DNA of 64,000 nucleotides, taken from positions 4,216,001 through 4,280,000 of the forward strand of contig CM063114.1 in the NCBI GenBank assembly GCA_031841125.1, written 5' to 3'. The notes beneath the pieces are model-generated. The model was not told the origin of the DNA. It did not search any database and was given only the letters and a program-made list of their open reading frames with translations. Positions 55,231 to 64,000 of this stretch are shown here, in pieces. This stretch comes from Acanthococcus lagerstroemiae. Taxonomy: Eukaryota > Arthropoda > Insecta > Hemiptera > Eriococcidae. How positions within the stretch are numbered: position 1 is the stretch's first letter; each line of letters opens with the position of its first letter. The position numbers were made by a program, and so were the translations under genes.

Positions 55231-56279
55231 GGACACCCAGTCTGACACGAGTGCAAACAGCGATTGTTTTCTGATGAATCTGACTAGCAATGGAAAATCT
55301 TCGAAAACTGACCGGCGGATCTTGGTATCGTCTAAGGCCTCTGGATTAATGAACTTTGAATTTGACTGAATTTGTTTGCTTAATAACTGAAATTTCACAG
55401 CACCTACTAAGTTGGTACAGCGAATAAGATTATAAATCTACATTTTCTGCACTCGTTTGATACGTTACATTTAGGACACATATCTTTGAGAAAATTTGTT
55501 TTTAAAATGAATAATAAGTAGGTATTGTTTTCGGAAAAATATAAGAAACGTTTAGTTACTGCAGAGTTGACCACTCTATCTCTTTGCAATGATGCTAAAA
55601 ATATCCTTTCAAGAGACGAATGATTTCTACTACAGGTCCTTTTTCAGATCCTTCGAAAGTAAAAATAGGCAAATATTTCTACATGGCTATTGGATAAATT
55701 GCATTCTTACATAGTATGAGGAGCATGATTATTGTAGAACGCCTTGTATACATGTTTCACCTACACAAAAATATGTAAGAACTCGAATGTTGGAAAATTT
55801 GCGGGGGACAACGTTTTCCAAACATTTATTTCAATTGGGGGATAATTTTCAAAATTCTACAACTGACTGATTTTCGTAAACTCTGATTTCACACAGGGAG
55901 AGGATGTTCATAAGGGAACGATGGAAGTAATGCCCCACCTGGATAAAAAATGGAAAAATCAAAATTCTTCACGTTTGGCAACATTTAATCGAGTCTCAAA
56001 CGAGCCTGTGAAAATCTGAAGGAGTTTCAAACAATTGTAAACAAATCAGAAACAGGCTCAAAAGTCGTAAGCGAGTCTTCAAGAAGTGCAACAACAAATT
56101 TTAAAAGAGTCTTGAACAGTAACGTTTCAAGAATCTTAAACTGATCTCAAAAAGCTTTACAGAATTTTGAGGAACCCTAAAATGTTGTAATCAAGTTTTG
56201 AAGCGTTTTGAACGATTCGAAAAGAGTCTGAAAGTATCTTTAGTAAATTTAGAGGTGTTATATAAGAAGTCTGATGCTC
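55231..56279. other. No gene; diverged relative of the long inverted-repeat arm
   Basis: Between about 55980 and 56260, phrases such as AGAGTCTTGAACAG, GAATCTTAAACTG and GAGTCTGAAAGT resemble the 45.7/52.7 kb arm sequence, but alignment is loose. The remainder shows nothing recognisable. Confidence 0.35.
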
Positions 56280-56287
56280 TAGTCGGT

Positions 56288-56541
56288 CAGTGGCGTAGCT
56301 AGGATTTTCCCAAAGGGAAGGTGAAGTAAAATGTTCAAGTGAAAAAAATCGAAAATTGAGGTATTTTTTAACTACATATATTTTATGAAAATGAAGGTAA
56401 AATTACTGCTCGAGCAAGAATTTTTCGAAAAAATGTGTTTTAAAGGCGAAAAATTGCTCATTTTTGCATATTTTACATTCAATTTCAGGTGCCTGGGGGG
56501 CATTCGCCCCCTTCGCCTCCCCCCTCTTGGCTACGCCACTG
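56288..56541. mobile_element. hAT-like MITE with CAGTGGCGTAGC termini, copy 2, 8-bp duplication
   Basis: 254 bp beginning CAGTGGCGTAGCTAGG and ending GGCTACGCCACTG, flanked by TAGTCGGT (56280-56287) and TAGTTGGT (56542-56549), one mismatch. An 8-bp duplication is the hallmark of hAT-type insertion. Confidence 0.8.
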
Positions 56542-56559
56542 TAGTTGGTTGTGTTGTGA

Positions 56560-57250
56560 AAATTCCTAAAATGAACTTGTAAAATTCTCATGTTGGCTCG
56601 TTGAACTCGAGATGAGCCGCACTCATCTGTTGAGTTGGGAGCCAGGCAGGTCCGTGCCTTGGGATGGGAGAGGGTAAATGGGGGCATTTAGCGTTTGAGA
56701 AAATCCTTCCTCTAATTGATAAGCCCCTTTCGGCGGATCCAGGGGCGTTAGAAATATGGTATCCACCACATCTGGCTAACACAACGACTCTAAATTCAAA
56801 ATTATATGCAACTTTGCTGGAGGTCGCCTTTCTTTCTGCTCTGTGGAGATGCTGAGGGTGCTGATAGGAGGTGCCTGTTTTGGCGTTCACTGGTCTTCCT
56901 GCAAGACGGGTTGCGTTCTCTGGGGTCTTCTACCTGTGGTGGTTCTAAGGGGGCTGCTAGTAGGCCGACGTAAGCGTGTGAAAGAGAACAGTGGATGTAC
57001 AGTATAGCGAGGTCACATTGAATGGGATGCAGCCGTGCTGTGGAACCTTGCCGCAGCTCTGCTGGTTCTTAGTCAAGGCGGCTAATGCCTCATTCGTTGT
57101 CCAGCTGGTATGGGTGCGCGTTGGGTCGCTCGGTGTGGGGGGCTAGGTTCCTAATCGAGTCTGGGAGACAGCAGGTCACTCGGTGCCTTAGAACTGAGCG
57201 CAGGACCTCGAAGAACTGGAGATATGTTGTGCGAGAGTATACGTCGCTCT
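56560..57250. other. GC-richer unassigned block, probable repeat
   Basis: A less AT-rich stretch with CpG-containing phrases. Minus-strand frames of 94-100 residues overlap without a domain. It abuts a tRNA-like box and a tandem array, so it may be part of a composite repeat. Confidence 0.3.
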
Positions 57251-57251
57251 A

Positions 57252-57300
57252 TGGCCGAGTGGTTAACGTGCCCGTTCCGTAGAGTCTTTGCGCCTCGGGT
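57252..57300 (+). repeat. tRNA-like sequence (box A), probable SINE or tRNA relic
   Basis: TGGCCGAGTGGTTAACG at 57252-57268 matches the box A/D-arm of tRNA-Ser/Leu. The following GCGCCTCGGGTAGG lacks a proper box B (GGTTCGANTCC) and no acceptor stem closes, so it is not a functional tRNA. Confidence 0.5.
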
Positions 57301-57354
57301 AGGTGCATTTCCTTGCCCACTCCCCTACCCTCTCTCATAGACTTGAAACGTATG

Positions 57355-57975
57355 CCATTCGTTTGTGCTACGTTTGTGCTGAAAACCTCGTCGTTTGCGT
57401 TGTCCCCTTCCTAAGATACTCGGGAAAACTTTTGGGGGCTGTAGGCTGCAAAAACGGGAGCACCCCCACTTTCACCTAAGGGATCGAAAATGGTGTCAAT
57501 CGTTTGTGCTACGCTTGTGCTGGTTTGTACTGAAAACATCCGTGGTTTGTGATGCTCCGTTCGTGATATACTCGGGGGATTGTAGGAACGGGAACATCCC
57601 TATTAGGCTGATGGGGTTGCAAGTGATGGCATTCGTTTGTATTACGTTTGTGCTGGTCTGTGCTGAAAACCCCGTCGTTTATGCTGCCCTTTCCTGAGAT
57701 ACTAGGGAAAACTTTTTGTTGTTGGGGGGGGGGGGATTGTAGAAACGGGAGCATCCTCACTAGGCTGATGGGATTGCAAGTGGTGGCATTCGTTTGTGCT
57801 ACGTTTGTGCTGAAATCCTCGTCGTTTATGCTTCTCCCCTTCCGAAATATTAAGGATCACTTATGGTAGGGTTTTAAAAATGGTTCTTGAAAAAGGGATC
57901 AGACAACGTGTTGAAAATGAGAAAGTGGATGCAGTCGTTTGTGCTCGGTTTGTGCTGCCCCCTATAGCCCCCTAG
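57355..57975 (+). repeat. Tandem array of five ~132-157-bp units
   Basis: Units start at CATTCGTTTGTGCTACGTTT-type words near 57355, 57497, 57629, 57786 and 57931. Each continues TTTGTGCTG, AAAACC(T/C)CGTCGTTT and a GATACT(C/A)GGG(A)AAA block, with G-run slippage in unit 3. The fifth unit is partial. It follows the tRNA-like box directly. Confidence 0.8.
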
Positions 57976-58024
57976 CTCATGTCCCCCGCCGAGAGAGGGG
58001 TCTTTGTCATATGGCACGATACAT

Positions 58025-58197
58025 TAGGGCTCTATAGTTTCATCTGGGTATACTAAGCCGCCATTTTGGTTCATACTGCGCCCGTGGATGTCGAATCCGA
58101 CTATGCGGAGCGTACCGCGTAGTCAATTCGGCATTGACGGGCGCAGTATGAACCAAAATGGTGGCTTAGTATACCCAGGTGAAACTATAGAGCCCTA
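58025..58197. mobile_element. 173-bp near-perfect palindromic foldback MITE
   Basis: TAGGGCTCTATAGTTTCA at the left is mirrored by TGAAACTATAGAGCCCTA at the right. Pairing continues for about 58 bp per arm (TATACTAAGCC, CATTTTGGTTCATACTGCGC) with very few mismatches, leaving a ~55-bp GC-rich loop. TA lies at both borders, consistent with TA target duplication. Confidence 0.85.
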
Positions 58198-58785
58198 GAT
58201 ACATATCAGATTTGCCTGAAATCGAAAAGTTGTTTCTTTGTTTGTTAATTAACTCAGTTATTTTGGCGAAGTTTGTTTCATACGTAACTAAACCTACCTG
58301 CTTACATAATTCACTTTTGGACACGAATTTATTAATTAATGTGGTTATAGCGCTGATATGTTCACAAAAATGTTTCTATTCGAATGCTCGTGGAAATTAA
58401 GTGATTTTGAATAAAATCAAACCGCTAGCTGAATCACCTCAAAATTGAGCATTTTTATCTTTAATAATTAATTTTGTTGAATTTTGGTAAGGATACCTCA
58501 TTTCTCATTGATTTTTCTAGATTTTAGAACCTCTGGACAATGCAGCGCAATATCAAAGCAGCTATGTCAATACATTACAACAATAAAATCACACCTGCAT
58601 GCATCGTCATTGTACACCTAATACACGTACTTAATGCGGTACAATATTATCGAATTAAGTACCTGTGTATAATTATTCATAAAAATACGTCATTCTCCGT
58701 TAACGTTAATGACGCATAGTGATTATTCGCAGAGCTCACAAATCATAATACGAGTACAACATGTAAAAGGTATCAATGATTATTT

Positions 58786-58791
58786 TTTATT
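58786..58791 (-). terminator. Candidate polyadenylation signal of the chitinase gene
   Basis: AATAAA on the minus strand, 173 nt past the chitinase stop codon (58964-58966). Confidence 0.5.
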
Positions 58792-58963
58792 TTGAGTAAA
58801 GATACCAGCAAAAAATAATGCTTTTAATATTATAAATCCGAAAAAAAAATAGATAGATAACCACAAATTGTCTGAAGCTAGCGATAGGAAATAAGCACAC
58901 AGGATATACTCGAATGTATTCTGTCGTTTTTATAAGTTCAGTACGTATTCATGTACCCTTAGA

Positions 58964-61900
58964 TCATGTACGATTCTTGACTTCTGTATACTCGATAGCT
59001 CCAGTCAATACATTGTGTATTGTAGATAAAAGCGCATCAGGGCCTCCAGGACAGTTCTCTTGGAAACAGTCCGAGTCCAACGACCAGTACATAGCACCGT
59101 AAAAACAATTCTCTCTGATATAATTAGCCTGGGAAGAGTTTATTGAAATTGGTATGAATTAATTGAACTGCAGACCATTTTGCAATAGGTATAATATAGA
59201 TAGCTATGGCAGTCAGTAAATATGAGTACAAGGAAAAAGTAAACTAATTTTCAAACTAGTTTCCTCCTGAAATTATTACTGACTGTGTGACGTAAGATTA
59301 CAAAGGTCGGTGGTAAATTCCATAAAATCAAATGGCAAAACTGACCTTCACTGCAGCGTCGAATGTATCGTCGTATCCTACCCACTGGAAACCTTTAAAT
59401 GCGTACGAACCCAAATTATTGTTATGAACTACTGTCCATCCTTCATTTTGGACCTTGTCAACTATCTGCAATTAAACCAAAAAAACCAAAAAGGTTAGAA
59501 AATAAAGCGAATAAGGGTATTTAAACTTTAACAGAGTTACTCCCCATTATATTCGTGAGAGTTAAAATGTATTGCTTGATTATATCCACTTGTGCGCTCT
59601 TCCCATGTTCCCTTCCCCTCAGGAAAAAGAGATACCAATATTTATGTAAAATGCTACTGGTTATCCGGTTTAACTGGCTGATAGGTGCACAAATAATCGT
59701 CTCCTGTTTTGGGGATTTCAAAATGTCTTCATTTATTTTCCTTTCGTCATTAGATAAAAAGTTAGTAGCAGAGCTGGGTCGGTCATATAAGTTACCGGGA
59801 CATTTTTGACGCTCCAATTAAGAAGATTTGGATCAGTAGATGAAGATGTTTTTGACCGGTAGGTTAGTTCAGAGGGAGAGAGGAGAAAGAGGAGACGACA
59901 TGGGGAATGGATAAAGAAAATGAGAATTTGGGCCAATTTGATGGCAATTTCTTCGGTACCATTTTAAGTCCCGTTCCGCCTGTGGTTAGTAGTTCCTAAA
60001 GCTGATAGTTTACATTTTGAACCATCATCCTACGGCTCAGTTACAAAATACAAAACTTACTTCAAAATACGCCAAAGTTCCAGATTCCTTTGTAAATTCA
60101 CCAGGATCTGGGTCTCCTGAAGCAGGCGCATATATCCCGTTGTCGTTGGCGTTGACAAGCTTAAAAGTACGTCCGTAGAATGGAAAGCCGACGACAAGTT
60201 TATTCTTTGGAGCACCTAACTTTACCCATAAGTTCATCATGCTTTGCTGTACAAAAACAACGATACATTTTTGAACTGTAACCGAAGGTACAATATTATA
60301 TGATATTTGAAAAATATTTTAGGATCATATGTTTTGGTGATTTTCTTGAATATTTTAAGGTGGTTCATATTTATACCTAAGTCCACATAAAACTTCAATT
60401 TTTAATTTCACGAAAATTGTGATAGCGGAGAAACTTACAAAGTTAAAAAAAATTATTTACGAAACTAGACTATATATCTCTCCTTATGAAGTATTGCTCA
60501 TTAAAATTGGATAATTCTGAGCCAAATTATTGAGAAATAAGTTAGGGGTGTCCCTAACTGTACCTTTTACTCTACTAAATCGGTGAAATACAATTCTTGA
60601 TAAATTAACTCATAATCGATGAATTTCAAAAAGCTTAGCAAATTTTAACAATGTGAGCTGATAACATGGTGGAAAAACAAACAACTGTACACAACTTCTA
60701 AAGAACTGAACCGGTTAAGACAATGTTGCTTCAGTGTCTACTGTCTAGTAACATATTAGGTACAAAGTGGTTTCACCGGAGCGCTAGCAGCAGTTCCCGT
60801 AAGGGGTGGTCCATATTTGTACCTTGGTTCATAATTGTACGATTTACTCTTGATATCTCTTCTGAGAAGAGAAACGTGATTTTAACAAAAAAAGTGTCCT
60901 CAATTTTGTTCTTACCTAAAATATTACAGCTGATTGTGTGATTTGGCTGTATCTGCCGCACAAAGTGAACGCGGGACTCTTTTTTATGGAAGCATAGATC
61001 TTAGTCCCAATTTCAATTTAAGCAGCAGTATTTCAGTAGAAGTAGAAATATTCTCTGATGTGGTGTGTTTGTGGTTATAGATAACTTCAGAATAGATATA
61101 CTATGTACTTATCTATGGACTCCTGCTTTAACTTTGAGCGAGAGGTTCATTTATATCAGTCACTTTTTCATCTTTTTCCTTTACTGCTCTTTAGTTTTGG
61201 TCATATTTCGTTCTACTACATGCTATACTTAATACCTCGAAAACTAAGCTATAAACTTCAACCACCTACATCTACACTTTTGTTCTAGCCCTAAGTTTCA
61301 TGATTTGTATCATTCAGTGCATTATTACGAATTCAATTTAATTTGAACTGACCACATTGAATTCACGATACTCTTCAGGTTCCCCATCCATCGGACCAAA
61401 TGGAGCCACGAGTCCGGTTTTTGATTCTGCCTTGGTGTGCATATCGTATGTCATTACTCCTATCCAATCGAGGATGTTAACGATAGCTTTCACGTCATAA
61501 CCTCAACAAGATAAGAAAAACGCGAACCAGTTAAGCATCTTAGTTGAAATATCTCTTGTATTCATTAAAAAAGTGTAGGCTTGTTCATTTTGAGAACTGT
61601 CGTTTACTTATGAGATAACGAGAGGAAGACAAGTCAGCTATGGGGAGATGACAGATGAGTCGGGACTTGGACAGCCGAAGCCATGAGAACTGTCAGTTTT
61701 AGGTCGATATACTTTTGAAGTAGACTATTTTTGTGTTTAGACTTCGGTTCATTCTTTGTAATGCGTATCCCATATCTGTGATCAACTGATAACAACTTAT
61801 TACTCAGAAGAAACGGCCATGGAGAAATCGAATCCCAAATGGTTATGTTTTTGATTTCAGTTTTTAGCTCTGCAATGGCTTCAAAAATGACTACAGCTAC

Positions 61901-63632
61901 AAAAACAAATTGCAAATAAGTTCTAAAGGGTCTTAGAAAACCTTATAATTTTAACTTTAGATCTCATACACTCTGAACTAATCATAGGATTTTATCGTTT
62001 TAACTATTTGAACATATGTGGATATAGAAAACTATTTTCTTCTAATGGGGAAACATGTTCTATTGAGGAATAAAGAAAAAAGTGCCTAAGGATCAGGCAA
62101 CTTATCACGTTGATAAACTCCACCCTTTATTTATCGGTACTCAGATATAATATGATAGAGATTTCTATCAGTGTAGCTTAGGAAGATGGGTGCCTCTATA
62201 CTTACCCTTTTCAACGTATTTTCTATTACCGGAGACAGCTATGGAAAGTGTTAATCTTTCCTTAAGTTTTGCGGTTCTGTAGACCTTATCTAATGCACGA
62301 CGTAAATCGCGAAGGAAAATTACGAAATTTTTCCTATCTTGAGGCCGCTCTCCTGCACTGGGGTCATTCTGAACAAAAATTAATTCACTTTTTTAAGCTA
62401 TAATGATATTAAGTCTAAATGAAAGGATGTTATTTACTTTTGACTACCTCTATAATATGTCTATAACTTGAGGAACTTTGATACAACCTATAAAACTGCC
62501 AAGATACAAATAATGAAGGCAAATTATGTATTTCTACCGGATATGTGGCGGGATATTCAATATCCACATCAACACCACCGAAGTTGTGTTTTACTAAGAA
62601 CTGAGCAAGATTGGAGCAAAATTGTCTGCGCAACTTGGTATCAGCCATCATGTCAGAATACTTCTTCTTCGAGTCCGTCCAACCTCCTAGAGATGTCACT
62701 ACGTTAAGGCCTTTGTCCCTCAGGGCCGTTACTTTTGCATAATAACCTAGAAAGATGTGGAACAGAGTGTTCAAAAATGTGTATAGTTAGTACCAACTTA
62801 CTTTAATTCCTCGGATAGTTTCATGAACGAGTTAGATCGAAAATACAGTATTGTAGATCAGTTGCGCGATCAGTGCATGCAATTATATTTTATATTTTTG
62901 TCGGGAAAGAATGATTTTGAATCGCTTGAATTTTGAAAACTTACCAGATTGAGTATAGATGGCGCATAACAGTGATTATGTACAGAGGCGTAGCTAATTT
63001 AATACTCGGCGGGGGGATCTGGTCTTGACCAAACAAAGAGGAGGTGTTAGAGGGGTTACTAAAATTAGAAAAACACTGTTTGACGCAATCGCAAAGGGAA
63101 TGAGGACCCCCTTGGCTACGTCCTTGATTATATAATACAAATTTGTGTTGCACTGTTCAGCTTTCAAGCAATAACGTCTACATTACCATGCCTGTAGTTT
63201 TACCGTAGCATAGAATTATTGAGGCAATGTATGCCGATGAGTCTTGGAAAAAAGAGCTAAATATCCATTCTAAGTCTCCTTTCCTAGACGTTCATCAGTA
63301 ACGAGGCCCCTCGTGGGTTGTATGATAGCATTCTGTATGCCGAATAACTTGGCGATTATTATGATTACAGAAATTCATTATCTATATAATAGCGTTATGA
63401 CCAACTAATGATGATGATAATAATAATAATTATTATAGATACGTAACCTTTATCAATATCCAAATTCGGGTCAATTATTTTTACTTCATTTAAGGTTTCA
63501 TTCAGAAATATGAATGAATAAACTATAACAGTGCAGTACTCATAATGAATATCTTCTGGTTCGAAATGACCTTTTCCCTCTCGATATGCAGACCAGTTGG
63601 TATAGTAGCAAATTCGAGCAAAATCCTTCTTG
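58964..63632 (-). CDS. GH18 chitinase-like protein, 5' end outside or unidentified
   Basis: Hydrolyses or binds chitin; the family is secreted and acts on cuticle or peritrophic matrix. Seven minus-strand exons agree in phase: 63632-63448, 62746-62538, 62368-62206, 61501-61353, 60246-60061, 59465-59346 and 59128-58964, about 391 residues of catalytic domain. It starts FARICYYTNWSAYREGKG. The GH18 motifs are VVTSLGGWTDS (motif 1), FGGVDVDIEYP (motif 2), VMTYDMHT (motif 3) and GAMYWSLDSD (motif 4), plus FPFYGRTF. Motif 2 keeps the acid/base Glu and the two inner Asp, but the first Asp of D-x-x-D-x-D-x-E is Gly and the usual Trp is Ile. No chitin-binding domain follows; it ends VKNRT. The signal-peptide exon is missing. 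The first donor (GTTACG) is weak. Otherwise intact, and probably a real gene with reduced or altered activity. Confidence 0.9.
60280..60572 (+). mobile_element. 3' half of the pogo-like element, in a chitinase intron
   Basis: Aligns loosely with 21940-22242: TATATGATATTTGAAAAATA, GGTGGTTCATATTTATACC, then a terminal ACTGTACCTTTTACTC next to TA. The left half is absent. A further GGTCCATATTTGTACC stretch near 60800-60850 looks like another end of the same family. Confidence 0.5.
62965..63130. mobile_element. Degenerate copy of a GGCGTAGC-terminated MITE in a chitinase intron
   Basis: GAGGCGTAGCTAATTTAATA at the left and CCTTGGCTACGTCC at the right resemble eroded ends of the hAT-like MITEs at 39892 and 56288. 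The interior is not obviously homologous. Confidence 0.4.
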
Positions 63633-64000
63633 CTAAAATTTAAAAAATATATTTAAAAATATGAGGTATTTTTCTAGTAATAAGTATCAATTGTTCGCAT
63701 TATCTGCTCATTACAGCTACCCTTTGATTGCGAAGATGCCCGATTGCCTGTTGATACTAAAGCCCCCATAACAGTTACCCAATCAGACCCTTCTAAATGT
63801 GAGCATAATTCCATCATGTGCTTTGGAAGCATGATATGCTACTAATTTCTCCAGGTACTTTTGTAAGTTCACATGCACGTGGGCCCACATTTGTTTGACA
63901 TCGACATCATGCTTCCAAAAACACATGGCGCCTTTCATGAAATCTGTTGCACAGCAACTTGTCTCGTTCAATTAGTATACCTAAAGTAACTGAAATCTTG
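63633..64000 (-). other. Chitinase upstream region, no exon assigned
   Basis: The missing 5' exon(s) of the chitinase should lie here or beyond the window. A minus-strand open frame at 63783-63971 (starting MNETSCCATDFMKG) is uninterrupted, but I do not recognise it and it does not splice in phase with a visible signal peptide. Confidence 0.35.

Noticed and set aside
57252..57300. Functional tRNA-Ser/Leu gene
   Set aside because: Box B and a closing acceptor stem are missing.
57085..57869. Cysteine-rich small open frames across the tandem array
   Set aside because: They simply translate the repeated TTTGTGCTACG units and are not conserved between units in frame.
63783..63971. 62-residue minus-strand frame upstream of the chitinase as its first exon
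   Set aside because: No signal peptide and no phase-matched donor found. I do not recognise the sequence.

Overview
The window is AT-rich eukaryotic nuclear DNA. It has spliced genes with GT-AG introns, TATA/Inr-type promoters, AATAAA signals and dense degenerate transposons. The SOD2, chitinase and cystatin sequences and the RTE-type LINEs point to an arthropod, most likely an insect; a hemipteran such as a scale insect is a guess I cannot prove. No bacterial or organellar features are present.

I could reconstruct six protein genes with exon boundaries that agree in phase. (1) Mitochondrial Mn superoxide dismutase, minus strand, 7353 to 4881, five exons. (2) A heavily N-glycosylated single-pass membrane protein, plus strand, 8000 to 13101, five exons, divergent from SOD2 across 646 bp. 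(3) A secreted protein at 19431-20663 (two exons). (4) Its paralogue at 44608-50243 (two exons, 4.2 kb intron). (5) An intronless secreted cystatin at 28032-28436. (6) A GH18 chitinase, minus strand, 63632 to 58964, seven exons seen, 5' end missing.

The most interesting content is the protein family of genes 3 and 4. Each has a signal-peptide exon, a phase-0 intron, a low-complexity middle and a conserved ~86-residue module built from three short Y-x-E-Y...W-[ST]-K repeats. I do not recognise this module. Two broken copies (16330-16790 and 54995-55230) lie on the same strand outside the two genes, so the order is psi-A, A, B, psi-B over about 39 kb.

Most of the rest is repeats. There are four sizeable RTE-type LINE remnants (163-1140, 10880-12960, 24750-26355, 46440-48235) and shorter pieces. 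A Penelope-like fragment has a GIY-YIG remnant and a hammerhead-like core (26356-26990), and a second core lies at 40990-41013. A short retroelement family has target-site duplications. DNA-transposon derivatives include MITEs with TA, AAAT and 8-bp duplications and a pogo-like element with a Pipsqueak-type helix-turn-helix remnant. Long inverted repeats are unusually common: 28.9/29.8 kb, 31.0/32.7 kb, a large foldback centred near 37.2 kb, and ~1 kb arms at 45.3/53.2 kb. The gene-poor stretches 1.6-4.7, 13.1-16.3, 22.3-24.7 and 41.4-44.5 kb show no gene I can support.
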